This document shows, in pieces, positions 1-5,598 of a DNA stretch of 5,598 bases. Origin of the DNA: Ignavibacteriales bacterium (GTDB lineage: Bacteria > Bacteroidota > Ignavibacteria > Ignavibacteriales > Ignavibacteriaceae); NCBI GenBank assembly GCA_027347125.1, contig DAIERC010000209.1:1-5598 (forward strand). Direction: 5' to 3'. Under the pieces are notes generated by a model. The model was not told the origin of the DNA, did no database searches, and saw nothing but the letters and a program-made list of their open reading frames with translations. The translations under genes were made by a program, and so were the position numbers. How positions within the stretch are numbered: position 1 is the first letter of the stretch; every line of letters begins with the position of its first letter.

Positions 1-248
1 ATTAGTAATCCGTCGGTAAATTTATATTTCCTTAATTCCCTAACAACTTTCCAAAAAGTATCTTTGCTCAAATCATCTGTTATTGCCTCATTAAGGTGAG
101 GATTATTTATAAGAAGATTCTTAGTACTCGGCTGTGTTAAAGTTGCGATAAATGCATCAGGGAATGCTTTTCTTATTTCTCTTATCATAGGAGTAATATA
201 AACAACATCGCCAACTCTGTCGGTTCTTACAAGTAGAATTCTTTTCAT
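1..248 (-). CDS. Glycosyltransferase family 9 (heptosyltransferase-like), N-terminal part
   Basis: This is the 5' part of a gene read on the minus strand, starting at the ATG at 248-246 and open for 82 codons to the left edge. The translation begins MKRILLVRTDRVGDVVYITP and continues with an IREIRKAFPDA-type helix. This is the characteristic first beta strand, G-D loop and helix of GT9 enzymes (ADP-heptose:LPS heptosyltransferase superfamily, GT-B fold). Asp14 in the VGDVV segment aligns with the N-terminal Asp13 of WaaC that is proposed to be catalytic. Members transfer sugars, classically heptose, to LPS core or other surface glycans at the cytoplasmic face of the inner membrane. The exact donor and acceptor cannot be told from this fragment. 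No strong Shine-Dalgarno sequence precedes the start, which is common in this group. The gene is divergent from the downstream peptidase. Family assignment is fairly secure; specificity is unknown. Confidence 0.82.
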   Translation of the reverse strand, partial: MKRILLVRTDRVGDVVYITPMIREIRKAFPDAFIATLTQPSTKNLLINNPHLNEAITDDLSKDTFWKVVRELRKYKFTDGLL

Positions 249-279
249 TAATTTTATCCGGATACGAAGCCGTAAATAA

Positions 280-302
280 TTTGGGAATTGTATCTTCCCG
301 AA
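280..302. repeat. Short hairpin in the GT9 leader
   Basis: GGGAA at 283-287 pairs with TTCCC at 295-299 across a 7-base loop. A G-U type pair and two A-T pairs extend the stem to about 8 bp on the outside. On the minus strand it lies about 30 to 55 bases upstream of the GT9 start codon, so it could form in that mRNA leader. It is short and could be chance. No function is claimed. Confidence 0.3.
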
Positions 303-458
303 AAATTCATCAGCCGTTTCTGTATGTTCTTTTATTTAATAGTTAAAAAATTGTCCTCAAAAATAGCAATATTAATTGAAATGATACTTACACATTTAAA
401 CAAAAAAATGCTTAAATTATTAACCGTGTTACCTATGATACTTTGCAACGGCATTTAA

Positions 459-510
459 GATTAAACCTTTATGCGGGAATAATTTTCATGACGATTATTA
501 AGGTTTAATC
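459..510. repeat. Perfect 11-bp inverted repeat, arms 30 bases apart
   Basis: GATTAAACCTT at 459-469 is the exact reverse complement of AAGGTTTAATC at 500-510. Two further A-T pairs (471/498 and 472/497) follow after one mismatch. The arm centres are 41 bases apart, close to four helical turns, so two dimers or a looped protein complex could bind both arms on the same DNA face. As RNA it would make an AT-rich stem with a large loop. The right arm overlaps the -35 area of a possible peptidase promoter, which would fit an operator. The repeat itself is seen directly; the regulatory role is inference. Confidence 0.55.
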
Positions 511-533
511 CATTTAAGGGAAATTCTTAGAAT
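505..533 (+). promoter_or_regulatory. Possible promoter for the S9 peptidase
   Basis: TAGAAT at 528-533 matches five of six bases of the sigma-70 -10 consensus. A 17-base spacer places a poor -35 (TTAATC, 505-510) inside the right arm of the inverted repeat. Transcription would begin near 540 and give a leader of about 70 bases before the ATG at 610. The Bacteroidota-type -7 element (TAnnTTTG) was not found cleanly. The region is AT-rich, so such matches arise easily and this call is weak. Confidence 0.22.
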
Positions 534-597
534 ATTACAAATGCTAACCTGCCCAAAGTATTATTCTTATCAAATGCTTGTCCGGAACATAAATAAT

Positions 598-603
598 AAG
601 GAG
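598..603 (+). promoter_or_regulatory. Ribosome binding site deciding the peptidase start
   Basis: AAGGAG sits 6 bases before the ATG at 610. It is the best Shine-Dalgarno sequence in the window. It favours 610 over the upstream in-frame ATG at 541, which has only AT-rich sequence before it. Confidence 0.8.
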
Positions 604-609
604 AAAATT

Positions 610-3291
610 ATGAAAGGTTTTTTAGCACTTTTTCTTTTTGTTCTTATCGGTTTCGCAAATGTTCAGGCGCAACAACCACCAATAATAGACAGAGAACTAT
701 TTTTCGGCGACCCAGAATACTCCGGAGCTCAAATTTCACCGGATGGGAAGTTTATCTCATTCCTCAAACAGTTCAACGGCGTAATGAATATTTGGGTAAA
801 AGGCACTAACCAAAAATTTGATGAAGCGAAACCTGTAACGGCTGATTCCGTAAGACCTTTAAGAGGTTATTTCTGGTCGCGAGACAGCAAGTATATACTT
901 TACGTACAGGATAAAGGAGGGGATGAGAACTTTAGAGTTTATGCGGTTGATCCCAAAGAAAACGGCACGCCTGTTCCTCCATCTAGAGATTTAACTCCCC
1001 TTGATAAAGTAAGGGCAATGATTGTTGATGTACCGAAAAATACTCCAGATGAAATTCTTATTGGTTTAAATGACCGCGATCCGCAACTGCACGATATTTA
1101 CCGTATAAATTTAACTACCGGTGCACGAACGTTGGTAAGAGAGAATAAAAATAATATCGTCGGATGGCAAACAGATCTTAACGGTAATTTAAAACTAGGT
1201 GTTAGAATTGATGCTGATGGCGGAACTGAAATATTAAAATTATTAAAGGATACAGTAGAAACAATATACAAAGTAAACAATGAAGAAGAAGCCAGCCCAA
1301 TTAGGTTTACCGAAGGCGGCAATTATTTTTACATGTCCACAAATAAAGGAAATGCTCTGGATAAAACCCAGCTTGTATTATTCGATTTAAAAACCGGTAA
1401 AACAAAATTGGTCGATAAAGATCCATTAAATGAAGTTGATTTTGCAAACGCAATTTTCTCCGACATATCAAATAAACTATTGGCAACGGTTTATGTAGGC
1501 GATAAAGAACGTATATATCCTAAAGATAAGGAGTTTGAAAAAATTTATAAGAAAATGAAAAAAACATTACCGGACGGAAATATCGGAGTCAGTTCAATTT
1601 CAGCCGATGAAAAACTATGGGTTATTTCAGTTTCCAGGGATGTAGATCCTGGCTCGGTTTATCTATTTAATGCGGAAACAGGAAAAGCCGAACTTCTCTA
1701 CAATTCAAGACCGCAGCTTAACAGTGAATTGCTTTCGCCAATGAAACCTGTTAAATACATAGCAAGAGACGGAATGACGATTCATGCATACCTTACAATA
1801 CCCAAGGGTTTAACTGGTAAAAATCTTCCGGTTGTAATGTTTATACATGGCGGGCCGTGGGCAAGGGATAATTGGGGATATGATCCGATTGCTCAATTCC
1901 TGGCGAACAGGGGGTATGCCGTATTTCAGCCGAACTTTAGAGGCTCAACCGGGTACGGCAAAAAATATCTTAATGCGGGCAACAAACAATGGGGCATCGG
2001 CTCAATGCAGTTCGATATTACCGACGGTGCGAAATGGCTGATTAAAGAGGGTATAGCTGAGCCTAATAAAATTGCAATTGCCGGCGGATCTTACGGCGGA
2101 TATGCTACATTGGCAGGCTTGGCTTTTACGCCAGAATTGTATGCGGCGGGCTTTGATATTGTCGGCCCTTCAAATATTATAACTCTTTTAAAATCAATTC
2201 CGCCTTACTGGGCTCCGTTGAGAAAAATTTTTGATGTGCGTGTAGGAAACATAGACGATCCTAAAGATGTTGAGCTGTTAAAAAAATCTTCCCCGTTAAA
2301 CTATGCAAAAGAAATTAAGGCGCCGTTGTTTGTTGTGCAGGGAGCTAACGATCCAAGAGTGAAAAAAGCCGAGTCGGACCAAATAGTTATTGCGTTGCGC
2401 GAACTACACAGACCGGTTGAGTATATGCTTGCGCCCGATGAAGGACACGGGTATGCCGGTTTAGAAAACAGAATGGCAATGTTTACTGCTATGGAACAGT
2501 TTCTTGCAAAGTATATTGGGGGAAGAATGCAGGAAGATGTTAAGCCGGCAATTGAAGAAAGACTTAAAAAAATTACGGTTGATGTAAACACCGTTTCACT
2601 GGCAAAACCGGAACAGGCTCCTGGAAATACTACAATTATTAATTCATTCGACGGTTCTAAAATTAAAAGCGGCTCCGATAAATATGCTATAAAAATAGAA
2701 GCCGGCGGCAGGAACATAAATATTGATGGCAGCAGAAGTATAGAAAAAATTACCGCCGATGGTAGAGAAATAATTAGAGTAATCGACGCAGCAAGCGGTA
2801 TGATGAGCAGTGTTGATACTTTAGACCTGGATGCCAAAACTCTTTTGCCAGTAAAGCGTTCATTAAAACAAGGAACTGCTACGGTTTATTTAACTTTTTC
2901 AGATAAGGGAGTAGATGGTGAAATTGATATGGGTACACAAAAAATGCCTGTTAATGTTAAATCGGATGTGCCTATTTTAACAGACGGCGCTGGTGTTGAG
3001 ATTGCTTTAAGATCATTGCCGCTTAAAGAAGGTTTTAAAGGCTTACTCAACGAACTCGACATGATGAAAGCTTCAACTAAAAAAATAGCTTTTAATGTTA
3101 TTGGCACTGAAAAAGTAACAACCGGCGCCGGTGAGTTTAATACTTTTAAAGTTGAGCTTAAACCTGTGGGAGACGGAGATGACCAATCGTTAATGTGGAT
3201 TGACCAGAACTCAAATAAACTTATTAAAGTGGAGCAGAAACTGGGCGCTCAAATGGGCGGCGGAACAATTACATTTGAATTGGTTAAATAA
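610..3291 (+). CDS. Secreted S9 family serine peptidase with extra C-terminal domain
   Basis: This 893-residue protein is a predicted exported prolyl oligopeptidase-family (MEROPS S9) peptidase that would cleave peptides in the periplasm or outside the cell. The start at 610 is chosen for its AAGGAG site and because the protein then opens with a clean signal peptide: Lys2, a hydrophobic core at 4-16, and cleavage after Ala20 (VQA/QQ). Residues 21 to about 370 form a TolB/WD40-like beta-propeller region with an SPDGK motif. The alpha/beta-hydrolase domain spans about 385-655, with HGGP at 413-416, NFRGSTGYG at 442-450, the nucleophile elbow GGSYGG at 492-497 (Ser494), Asp581 in GANDPR and His613 in DEGHGY, so the triad is complete. 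Residues about 665-893 are additional to the usual 650-700 residue enzyme and resemble a beta-rich DUF3108-like domain. The gene lies between a divergent GT9 gene and a strong terminator, so it is probably monocistronic. The S9 assignment is firm; substrate and S9 subfamily (S9C-like) are inferred. Confidence 0.93.
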   Translation: MKGFLALFLFVLIGFANVQAQQPPIIDRELFFGDPEYSGAQISPDGKFISFLKQFNGVMNIWVKGTNQKFDEAKPVTADSVRPLRGYFWSRDSKYILYVQDKGGDENFRVYAVDPKENGTPVPPSRDLTPLDKVRAMIVDVPKNTPDEILIGLNDRDPQLHDIYRINLTTGARTLVRENKNNIVGWQTDLNGNLKLGVRIDADGGTEILKLLKDTVETIYKVNNEEEASPIRFTEGGNYFYMSTNKGNALDKTQLVLFDLKTGKTKLVDKDPLNEVDFANAIFSDISNKLLATVYVGDKERIYPKDKEFEKIYKKMKKTLPDGNIGVSSISADEKLWVISVSRDVDPGSVYLFNAETGKAELLYNSRPQLNSELLSPMKPVKYIARDGMTIHAYLTIPKGLTGKNLPVVMFIHGGPWARDNWGYDPIAQFLANRGYAVFQPNFRGSTGYGKKYLNAGNKQWGIGSMQFDITDGAKWLIKEGIAEPNKIAIAGGSYGGYATLAGLAFTPELYAAGFDIVGPSNIITLLKSIPPYWAPLRKIFDVRVGNIDDPKDVELLKKSSPLNYAKEIKAPLFVVQGANDPRVKKAESDQIVIALRELHRPVEYMLAPDEGHGYAGLENRMAMFTAMEQFLAKYIGGRMQEDVKPAIEERLKKITVDVNTVSLAKPEQAPGNTTIINSFDGSKIKSGSDKYAIKIEAGGRNINIDGSRSIEKITADGREIIRVIDAASGMMSSVDTLDLDAKTLLPVKRSLKQGTATVYLTFSDKGVDGEIDMGTQKMPVNVKSDVPILTDGAGVEIALRSLPLKEGFKGLLNELDMMKASTKKIAFNVIGTEKVTTGAGEFNTFKVELKPVGDGDDQSLMWIDQNSNKLIKVEQKLGAQMGGGTITFELVK
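2611..3288 (+). other. C-terminal extension domain of the peptidase (DUF3108-like)
   Basis: This segment encodes about residues 668-893 of the peptidase, beyond the point where S9 homologues normally end (shortly after an ERLKKITVD segment near 645-658). It is predicted to be mostly beta strands. It contains TLDLDAKTLLPVKR-type and GAGEFNTFKVEL (839-850) segments and a WIDQNSNKLIKVE stretch (863-875). The order 'value from threshold-type processing (GxFxTFKVE), then W-D-x-x-x-x-K-x-x-V-E' recalls DUF3108 and related periplasmic beta-barrel-like domains in Gram-negative bacteria. The resemblance is from memory of the motif pattern and is not confirmed by a profile search. It could instead be a lineage-specific substrate or surface-binding module. 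Confidence 0.5.
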
Positions 3292-3314
3292 CTATTCCCA
3301 GTAATTCTTAATAT

Positions 3315-3348
3315 AAACAAAGCTGCCTGCTGAAAGGCAGCTTTGTTT
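3315..3348. terminator. Intrinsic terminator after the S9 peptidase
   Basis: A perfect 14-bp stem (3315-3328 with 3335-3348) closes a 6-base loop, GCTGAA. The stem core AGCTGCCT/AGGCAGCT is GC-rich. The outer pairs form AAACAAA on the left and TTTGTTT on the right, so there is a T-rich tail in either direction. It begins 24 bases after the peptidase stop codon and separates this unit from the downstream genes. The symmetric tails make it potentially bidirectional, although no minus-strand gene arrives from the right here. Confidence 0.88.
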
Positions 3349-3378
3349 CTAACAGTGTAAAACTTAGGATTTGTTTCT

Positions 3379-3834
3379 ATGAAAAATTTAATCACTAAAT
3401 TTGAACAACAAAAAATAATTGCGCGAGTAAAATTAATCAGGGGAAACGAAAAAGCGCTGTGGGGCAAAATGAATGTTCATCAAATGGTTTGCCATTGCGC
3501 CGACCAGCTTAAAATGGGTATGGGTAAAATTGAAATAGACGAACCGGGGTTAAATCCGAATTCATTTCTCAAATGGCTTGTTCTGATGGGAATGCCGACA
3601 CCGAAAGGGAAAGTGGAAACTTTTAAAAAATTAAAACAAGGCGAGGACGGAACAAAGCCAACCGAATTGGAAAAAGATATAAACGAATTAATTAATTTAA
3701 TAGACAATTACCATTCATGTTTTGCTAATAATGAAACCAGGCTACACCCGGCATTCGGCTACATGGATTATAAGCAATGGGGAAGAATTTCTTACCGTCA
3801 TTTAGATTATCACCTAAAACAATTTGGAAAATAA
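3379..3834 (+). CDS. DUF1569 family protein (DinB-like fold)
   Basis: This is a complete 151-residue cytoplasmic protein with no signal peptide or membrane segment. It matches the DUF1569 pattern throughout: WGKMNVHQMVCHCADQ at 28-43, HPAFGYM at 123-129, and a final WGRISYRHLDYHLKQFG segment at 134-150. The family belongs to the DinB/YfiT-like four-helix-bundle superfamily, in which three histidines bind a metal ion. His39, His141 and His145 are the likely ligands here. No reaction is established for the family; some DinB-like relatives are metal-dependent thiol transferases. The start has a weak AGGA at 3366-3369, 9 bases upstream. It follows the terminator at 3315-3348, so it should have its own promoter, but none stands out in the 30-base gap. 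The cupin gene begins 59 bases downstream on the same strand, suggesting co-transcription. Confidence 0.85.
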   Translation: MKNLITKFEQQKIIARVKLIRGNEKALWGKMNVHQMVCHCADQLKMGMGKIEIDEPGLNPNSFLKWLVLMGMPTPKGKVETFKKLKQGEDGTKPTELEKDINELINLIDNYHSCFANNETRLHPAFGYMDYKQWGRISYRHLDYHLKQFGK

Positions 3835-3893
3835 TTCCATCTTATCTTTATTAGCACAAATATTTTTATCATTTTATTCCGAAAGGTTATTTA

Positions 3894-4253
3894 ATGCCAA
3901 CATTATTCAAAGAGCCGACAGTAATAGAAGCGGCAGGTAACAAGCCGAAAATAATTGAAGAATTTTTTGGAAGAGTAAACAGTAAGACCGGCGAAGTTAG
4001 CATAGCAAAAATGCAAAGTCCCGGCGGTTGGGTCGAGCCCGGGCAAACCCCTGAGTTTGATGAGTATACTGTTGTGTTAAAAGGAACTTTAAGAGTAACA
4101 TCAAAAAACGGTTTTATAGATGTTCACGCTTCGCAAGCCATACTTGCGAAAAAAGGAGAATGGGTTCAGTACAGCAGTCCGGAAGAAGGCGGCGCTGAAT
4201 ATATTGCAGTATGTTTGCCTGCGTTTTCTCCTGATACGGTTCACCGGGATTAA
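3894..4253 (+). CDS. Small single-domain cupin protein
   Basis: This complete 119-residue protein is a single conserved beta-barrel cupin, probably cytoplasmic. The start is supported by GAAAGG at 3881-3886, 7 bases upstream. The first cupin motif is recognisable in PGQTPEFDEYTVVLKGTLRV (49-68): Glu57 and Gly64 keep the E-x6-G spacing, but the usual H-x-H is replaced by Gln51-Thr-Pro53. The second motif (79-94, ending KKGEWVQYSS) keeps Gly87 but has Val90 where the metal-binding histidine is expected. The C-terminus AFSPDTVHRD is typical of a widespread family of short cupins with a W-x-E-P-x-Q-x-P-E-F-D-E signature. The function of that family is not established; ligand sensing or a small enzymatic role is possible. 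It lies between the DUF1569 gene and the histidine kinase, in the same direction with short gaps. Confidence 0.85.
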   Translation: MPTLFKEPTVIEAAGNKPKIIEEFFGRVNSKTGEVSIAKMQSPGGWVEPGQTPEFDEYTVVLKGTLRVTSKNGFIDVHASQAILAKKGEWVQYSSPEEGGAEYIAVCLPAFSPDTVHRD

Positions 4254-4261
4254 AAATGAGA

Positions 4262-4292
4262 TTGAAGATTCCAGTTAATAAAAAAATACAAT
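4262..4292 (+). promoter_or_regulatory. Weak promoter-like sequence before the histidine kinase
   Basis: TTGAAG at 4262-4267 (four of six -35 matches) and TACAAT at 4287-4292 (five of six -10 matches) are separated by 19 bases, which is longer than ideal. The start site would be near 4299, leaving a leader of only about 12 bases. If real, the kinase could be transcribed independently of the cupin. In such AT-rich sequence chance matches are common. Confidence 0.2.
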
Positions 4293-4310
4293 TTCTGTAA
4301 CCGGATTTTT

Positions 4311-5465
4311 ATGATTATCCCTTTTAATAATGTAGACCGTGCAAAAAGGAATTATTTTTATTTGTATTTATCCAAATTACTTTTTGTAATATTAACTATT
4401 ATAGCAATAGCTGTTGCACTTCAACATTATTATATAATTTCAGATCCCAAAACCAGATTTACGCTTTGGTGGCACATACCGTTTAATTTATTCTATTGGT
4501 GGTGCTGGCTTTTATTTTTACCGGTAATGTATTACGTGGCGCAAAAACTTAAACCGGATGATTCAAAATCGTTTTATTGGGTTGTAGTTTATTTGTTTGT
4601 TCCAATCATAATTGTGTTAATCCATCAGGCAATCGCATCGTTAGTTATAGCTACGTTTTTAAATTATCTTAACTTTCCTACGCTTTTGTATAAGCGACTA
4701 CTCCGCAACTCATGGGTGTGGGTAGATTTTGTAATTTATTTTACCATCATGATTGCCATCAATGTTGTTGATTACCAGCAGAAAAGTAAAATAAACCGGC
4801 TTAAATATTCGCAGCTACAGGCAAGATTGGCGCAATCTCAATTGAACGCGCTAAAAAGTCAGCTGCATCCTCATTTCCTTTTTAATACTTTAAATACTTT
4901 ATCAACGTTAATTTTAAAAGCAGATAATACTGAAGCTGAAAGAATGCTTTCATTGTTAAATAACTTTCTTAAAACAACGGTTTACGAGAGCGATAGGCCG
5001 GAAATAACATTAGAGGAAGAACTTCTTTTTATTACTCATTACCTGGAAATAGAAAAAGTGCGCTTTAAAGATAAGTTAGAAGTAAATGAAGATATTGATA
5101 CCGGTACTTTAAAAGCAAGCGTTCCGAGTTTCTTGTTACAACCGATTGTAGAGAATGCAATTTACCACGCTATTGCTCCGAAAAAATCCCGCGGGGTAAT
5201 AAATATTATTTCAAAAAAGGAAAACGAAAAACTTTTTATATCGGTTGAAGATAACGGTCCAGGCCTATCCGGCTTTAATAAGAAAAAATCAAAAGAAGGT
5301 GTAGGACTTAAAATAACCAGAGAAAGGCTTGTGCATCTGTTCGGGAAAAATCAGCAATTCGAATTAGGAAACTCTGCATTAGGCGGTTTAAGCGTAAAAA
5401 TTATAATCCCTTTAATAATAAACAATAGCGAAATAAGTAATCCTCATGCTTATCAAGCGGGATAG
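4311..5465 (+). CDS. LytS/YehU-type membrane sensor histidine kinase
   Basis: This complete 384-residue inner-membrane protein belongs to the His_kinase family PF06580. The N-terminal half has four hydrophobic segments, near residues 23-42, 52-77, 88-117 and 136-154, with little loop between them, so the signal is probably sensed in or at the membrane. A coiled-coil-like linker (about 156-184) leads to the phosphoacceptor motif QLHPHFLFNTLNTL at 184-197; His188 in the P-H-F-L-F-N core is the expected phosphorylation site. The HATPase domain shows the N box LLQPIVENAIYHA (275-287, Asn282), the G1 box DNGPGL (314-319) and the G2 box GVGLKITRERL (330-340). Kinases of this type normally phosphorylate a LytTR-domain response regulator encoded next door, but none is in the window. 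The start has only a weak GGA (4303-4305) before it; no better start exists upstream. The gene is 57 bases after the cupin. Confidence 0.93.
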   Translation: MIIPFNNVDRAKRNYFYLYLSKLLFVILTIIAIAVALQHYYIISDPKTRFTLWWHIPFNLFYWWCWLLFLPVMYYVAQKLKPDDSKSFYWVVVYLFVPIIIVLIHQAIASLVIATFLNYLNFPTLLYKRLLRNSWVWVDFVIYFTIMIAINVVDYQQKSKINRLKYSQLQARLAQSQLNALKSQLHPHFLFNTLNTLSTLILKADNTEAERMLSLLNNFLKTTVYESDRPEITLEEELLFITHYLEIEKVRFKDKLEVNEDIDTGTLKASVPSFLLQPIVENAIYHAIAPKKSRGVINIISKKENEKLFISVEDNGPGLSGFNKKKSKEGVGLKITRERLVHLFGKNQQFELGNSALGGLSVKIIIPLIINNSEISNPHAYQAG

Positions 5466-5507
5466 TTTTTATTCGAAAAAATAGCGGGTAGAAGTTAGTA
5501 GTAAAAA

Positions 5508-5598
5508 ATGAAATTACGATTGAAGAAAAATATTACTTATACAAAATCATTACTCGATCCTAATATATTTGTGCCATTATTCTTCATCTTTACGATTA
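5508..5598 (+). CDS. Possible start of a further gene, open to the right edge
   Basis: An ATG at 5508 opens a reading frame of 30 codons that is uninterrupted to the window end. The peptide begins MKLRLKKNITYTKSLLDPNI and continues with a hydrophobic FVPLFFIFTI stretch. That looks like a basic N-terminus leading into a first membrane segment. It is 42 bases after the kinase stop and in the same direction. It does not look like the start of a response regulator receiver domain, and could be a second membrane kinase or another membrane protein. The Shine-Dalgarno sequence is poor, and 30 codons in AT-rich DNA is little evidence. The minus strand shows no better alternative. Confidence 0.4.
   Translation, partial: MKLRLKKNITYTKSLLDPNIFVPLFFIFTI

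Larger units (their letters stand above)
249..609. other. Divergent intergenic region, AT-rich
   Basis: This non-coding stretch separates the leftward GT9 gene from the rightward S9 peptidase and must contain the control signals of both. It is strongly AT-rich with several A and T runs between about 330 and 425. Visible structure is limited to a short hairpin at 280-302, a widely spaced inverted repeat at 459-510, an odd-centred palindrome at 523-533 (ATTCT-T-AGAAT), and the peptidase ribosome binding site at 598-603. No tRNA, known riboswitch or small conserved ORF was recognised. An in-frame ATG at 541 could extend the peptidase upstream but is judged not to be the true start. Confidence 0.7.

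Noticed and set aside
351..378. TTGTCC and TAATTG as a promoter in the intergenic region
   Set aside because: The -10 match is poor, and the stretch is so AT-rich that similar pairs occur repeatedly.
431..446. TATGATACTTTG as a Bacteroidota -7 element (TAnnTTTG)
   Set aside because: The spacing is one base short of the consensus and no clear -33 TTG lies at the proper distance.
1098..1322. A 74-codon minus-strand frame inside the propeller region
   Set aside because: It is antisense to the peptidase, with no convincing ribosome binding site or family resemblance.
1847..2041. A 64-codon plus-strand frame overlapping the catalytic domain
   Set aside because: It is an out-of-frame shadow of the HGGP to nucleophile region of the S9 peptidase, with no independent support.
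2301..2837. A 178-codon open frame on the minus strand inside the peptidase gene
   Set aside because: It lies wholly opposite a well-supported coding region with catalytic motifs, its product is a low-complexity Ser/Ile/Leu-rich shadow, and it has no recognisable family.
3249..3467. A 72-codon minus-strand frame spanning the terminator
   Set aside because: It crosses the peptidase end, the terminator hairpin and the start of the DUF1569 gene, so it cannot be a sensible gene.
5466..5483. TTTTTATTCGAAAAAATA as a terminator after the kinase
   Set aside because: The stem would be only five A-T pairs with no GC core, too weak to support.

Overview
The window looks like chromosomal DNA from an AT-rich member of the Bacteroidota/Ignavibacteriota (FCB) group. 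Three things point there: the AT-rich base composition, a short Sec signal peptide ending in a V-Q-A/QQ type cleavage site, and a set of secreted S9 peptidase, DUF1569, small cupin and LytS-type histidine kinase genes that is typical of that group. The lineage is inferred from gene style, not from a marker gene.

Layout. Positions 248 to 1 on the minus strand hold the first 82 codons of a GT9 (heptosyltransferase-like) glycosyltransferase that runs off the left edge. A 361-base divergent intergenic region (249-609) carries a perfect 11-bp inverted repeat with widely spaced arms and a possible promoter. A large secreted S9 serine peptidase follows (610-3291 +), with an intact catalytic triad and an extra C-terminal domain of about 225 residues. 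A strong hairpin terminator (3315-3348) closes that unit. Next come a DUF1569 (DinB-like fold) protein (3379-3834 +), a small cupin (3894-4253 +) and a four-helix membrane histidine kinase of the LytS/YehU type (4311-5465 +), all co-directional with gaps of under 60 bases. A reading frame starting at 5508 is open to the right edge and may be the next gene.

How the genes work together. The peptidase appears to be its own transcription unit. The DUF1569, cupin and kinase genes could be one transcript, although a weak promoter-like sequence precedes the kinase. No response regulator is visible; if the kinase has an adjacent partner, it lies beyond the right edge. No mobile element, CRISPR array, tRNA or rRNA is seen. 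I do not see a convincing new biological system here. The points most worth a second look are the peptidase fusion, the inverted repeat upstream of it, and the cupin that lacks the usual metal-binding histidines.
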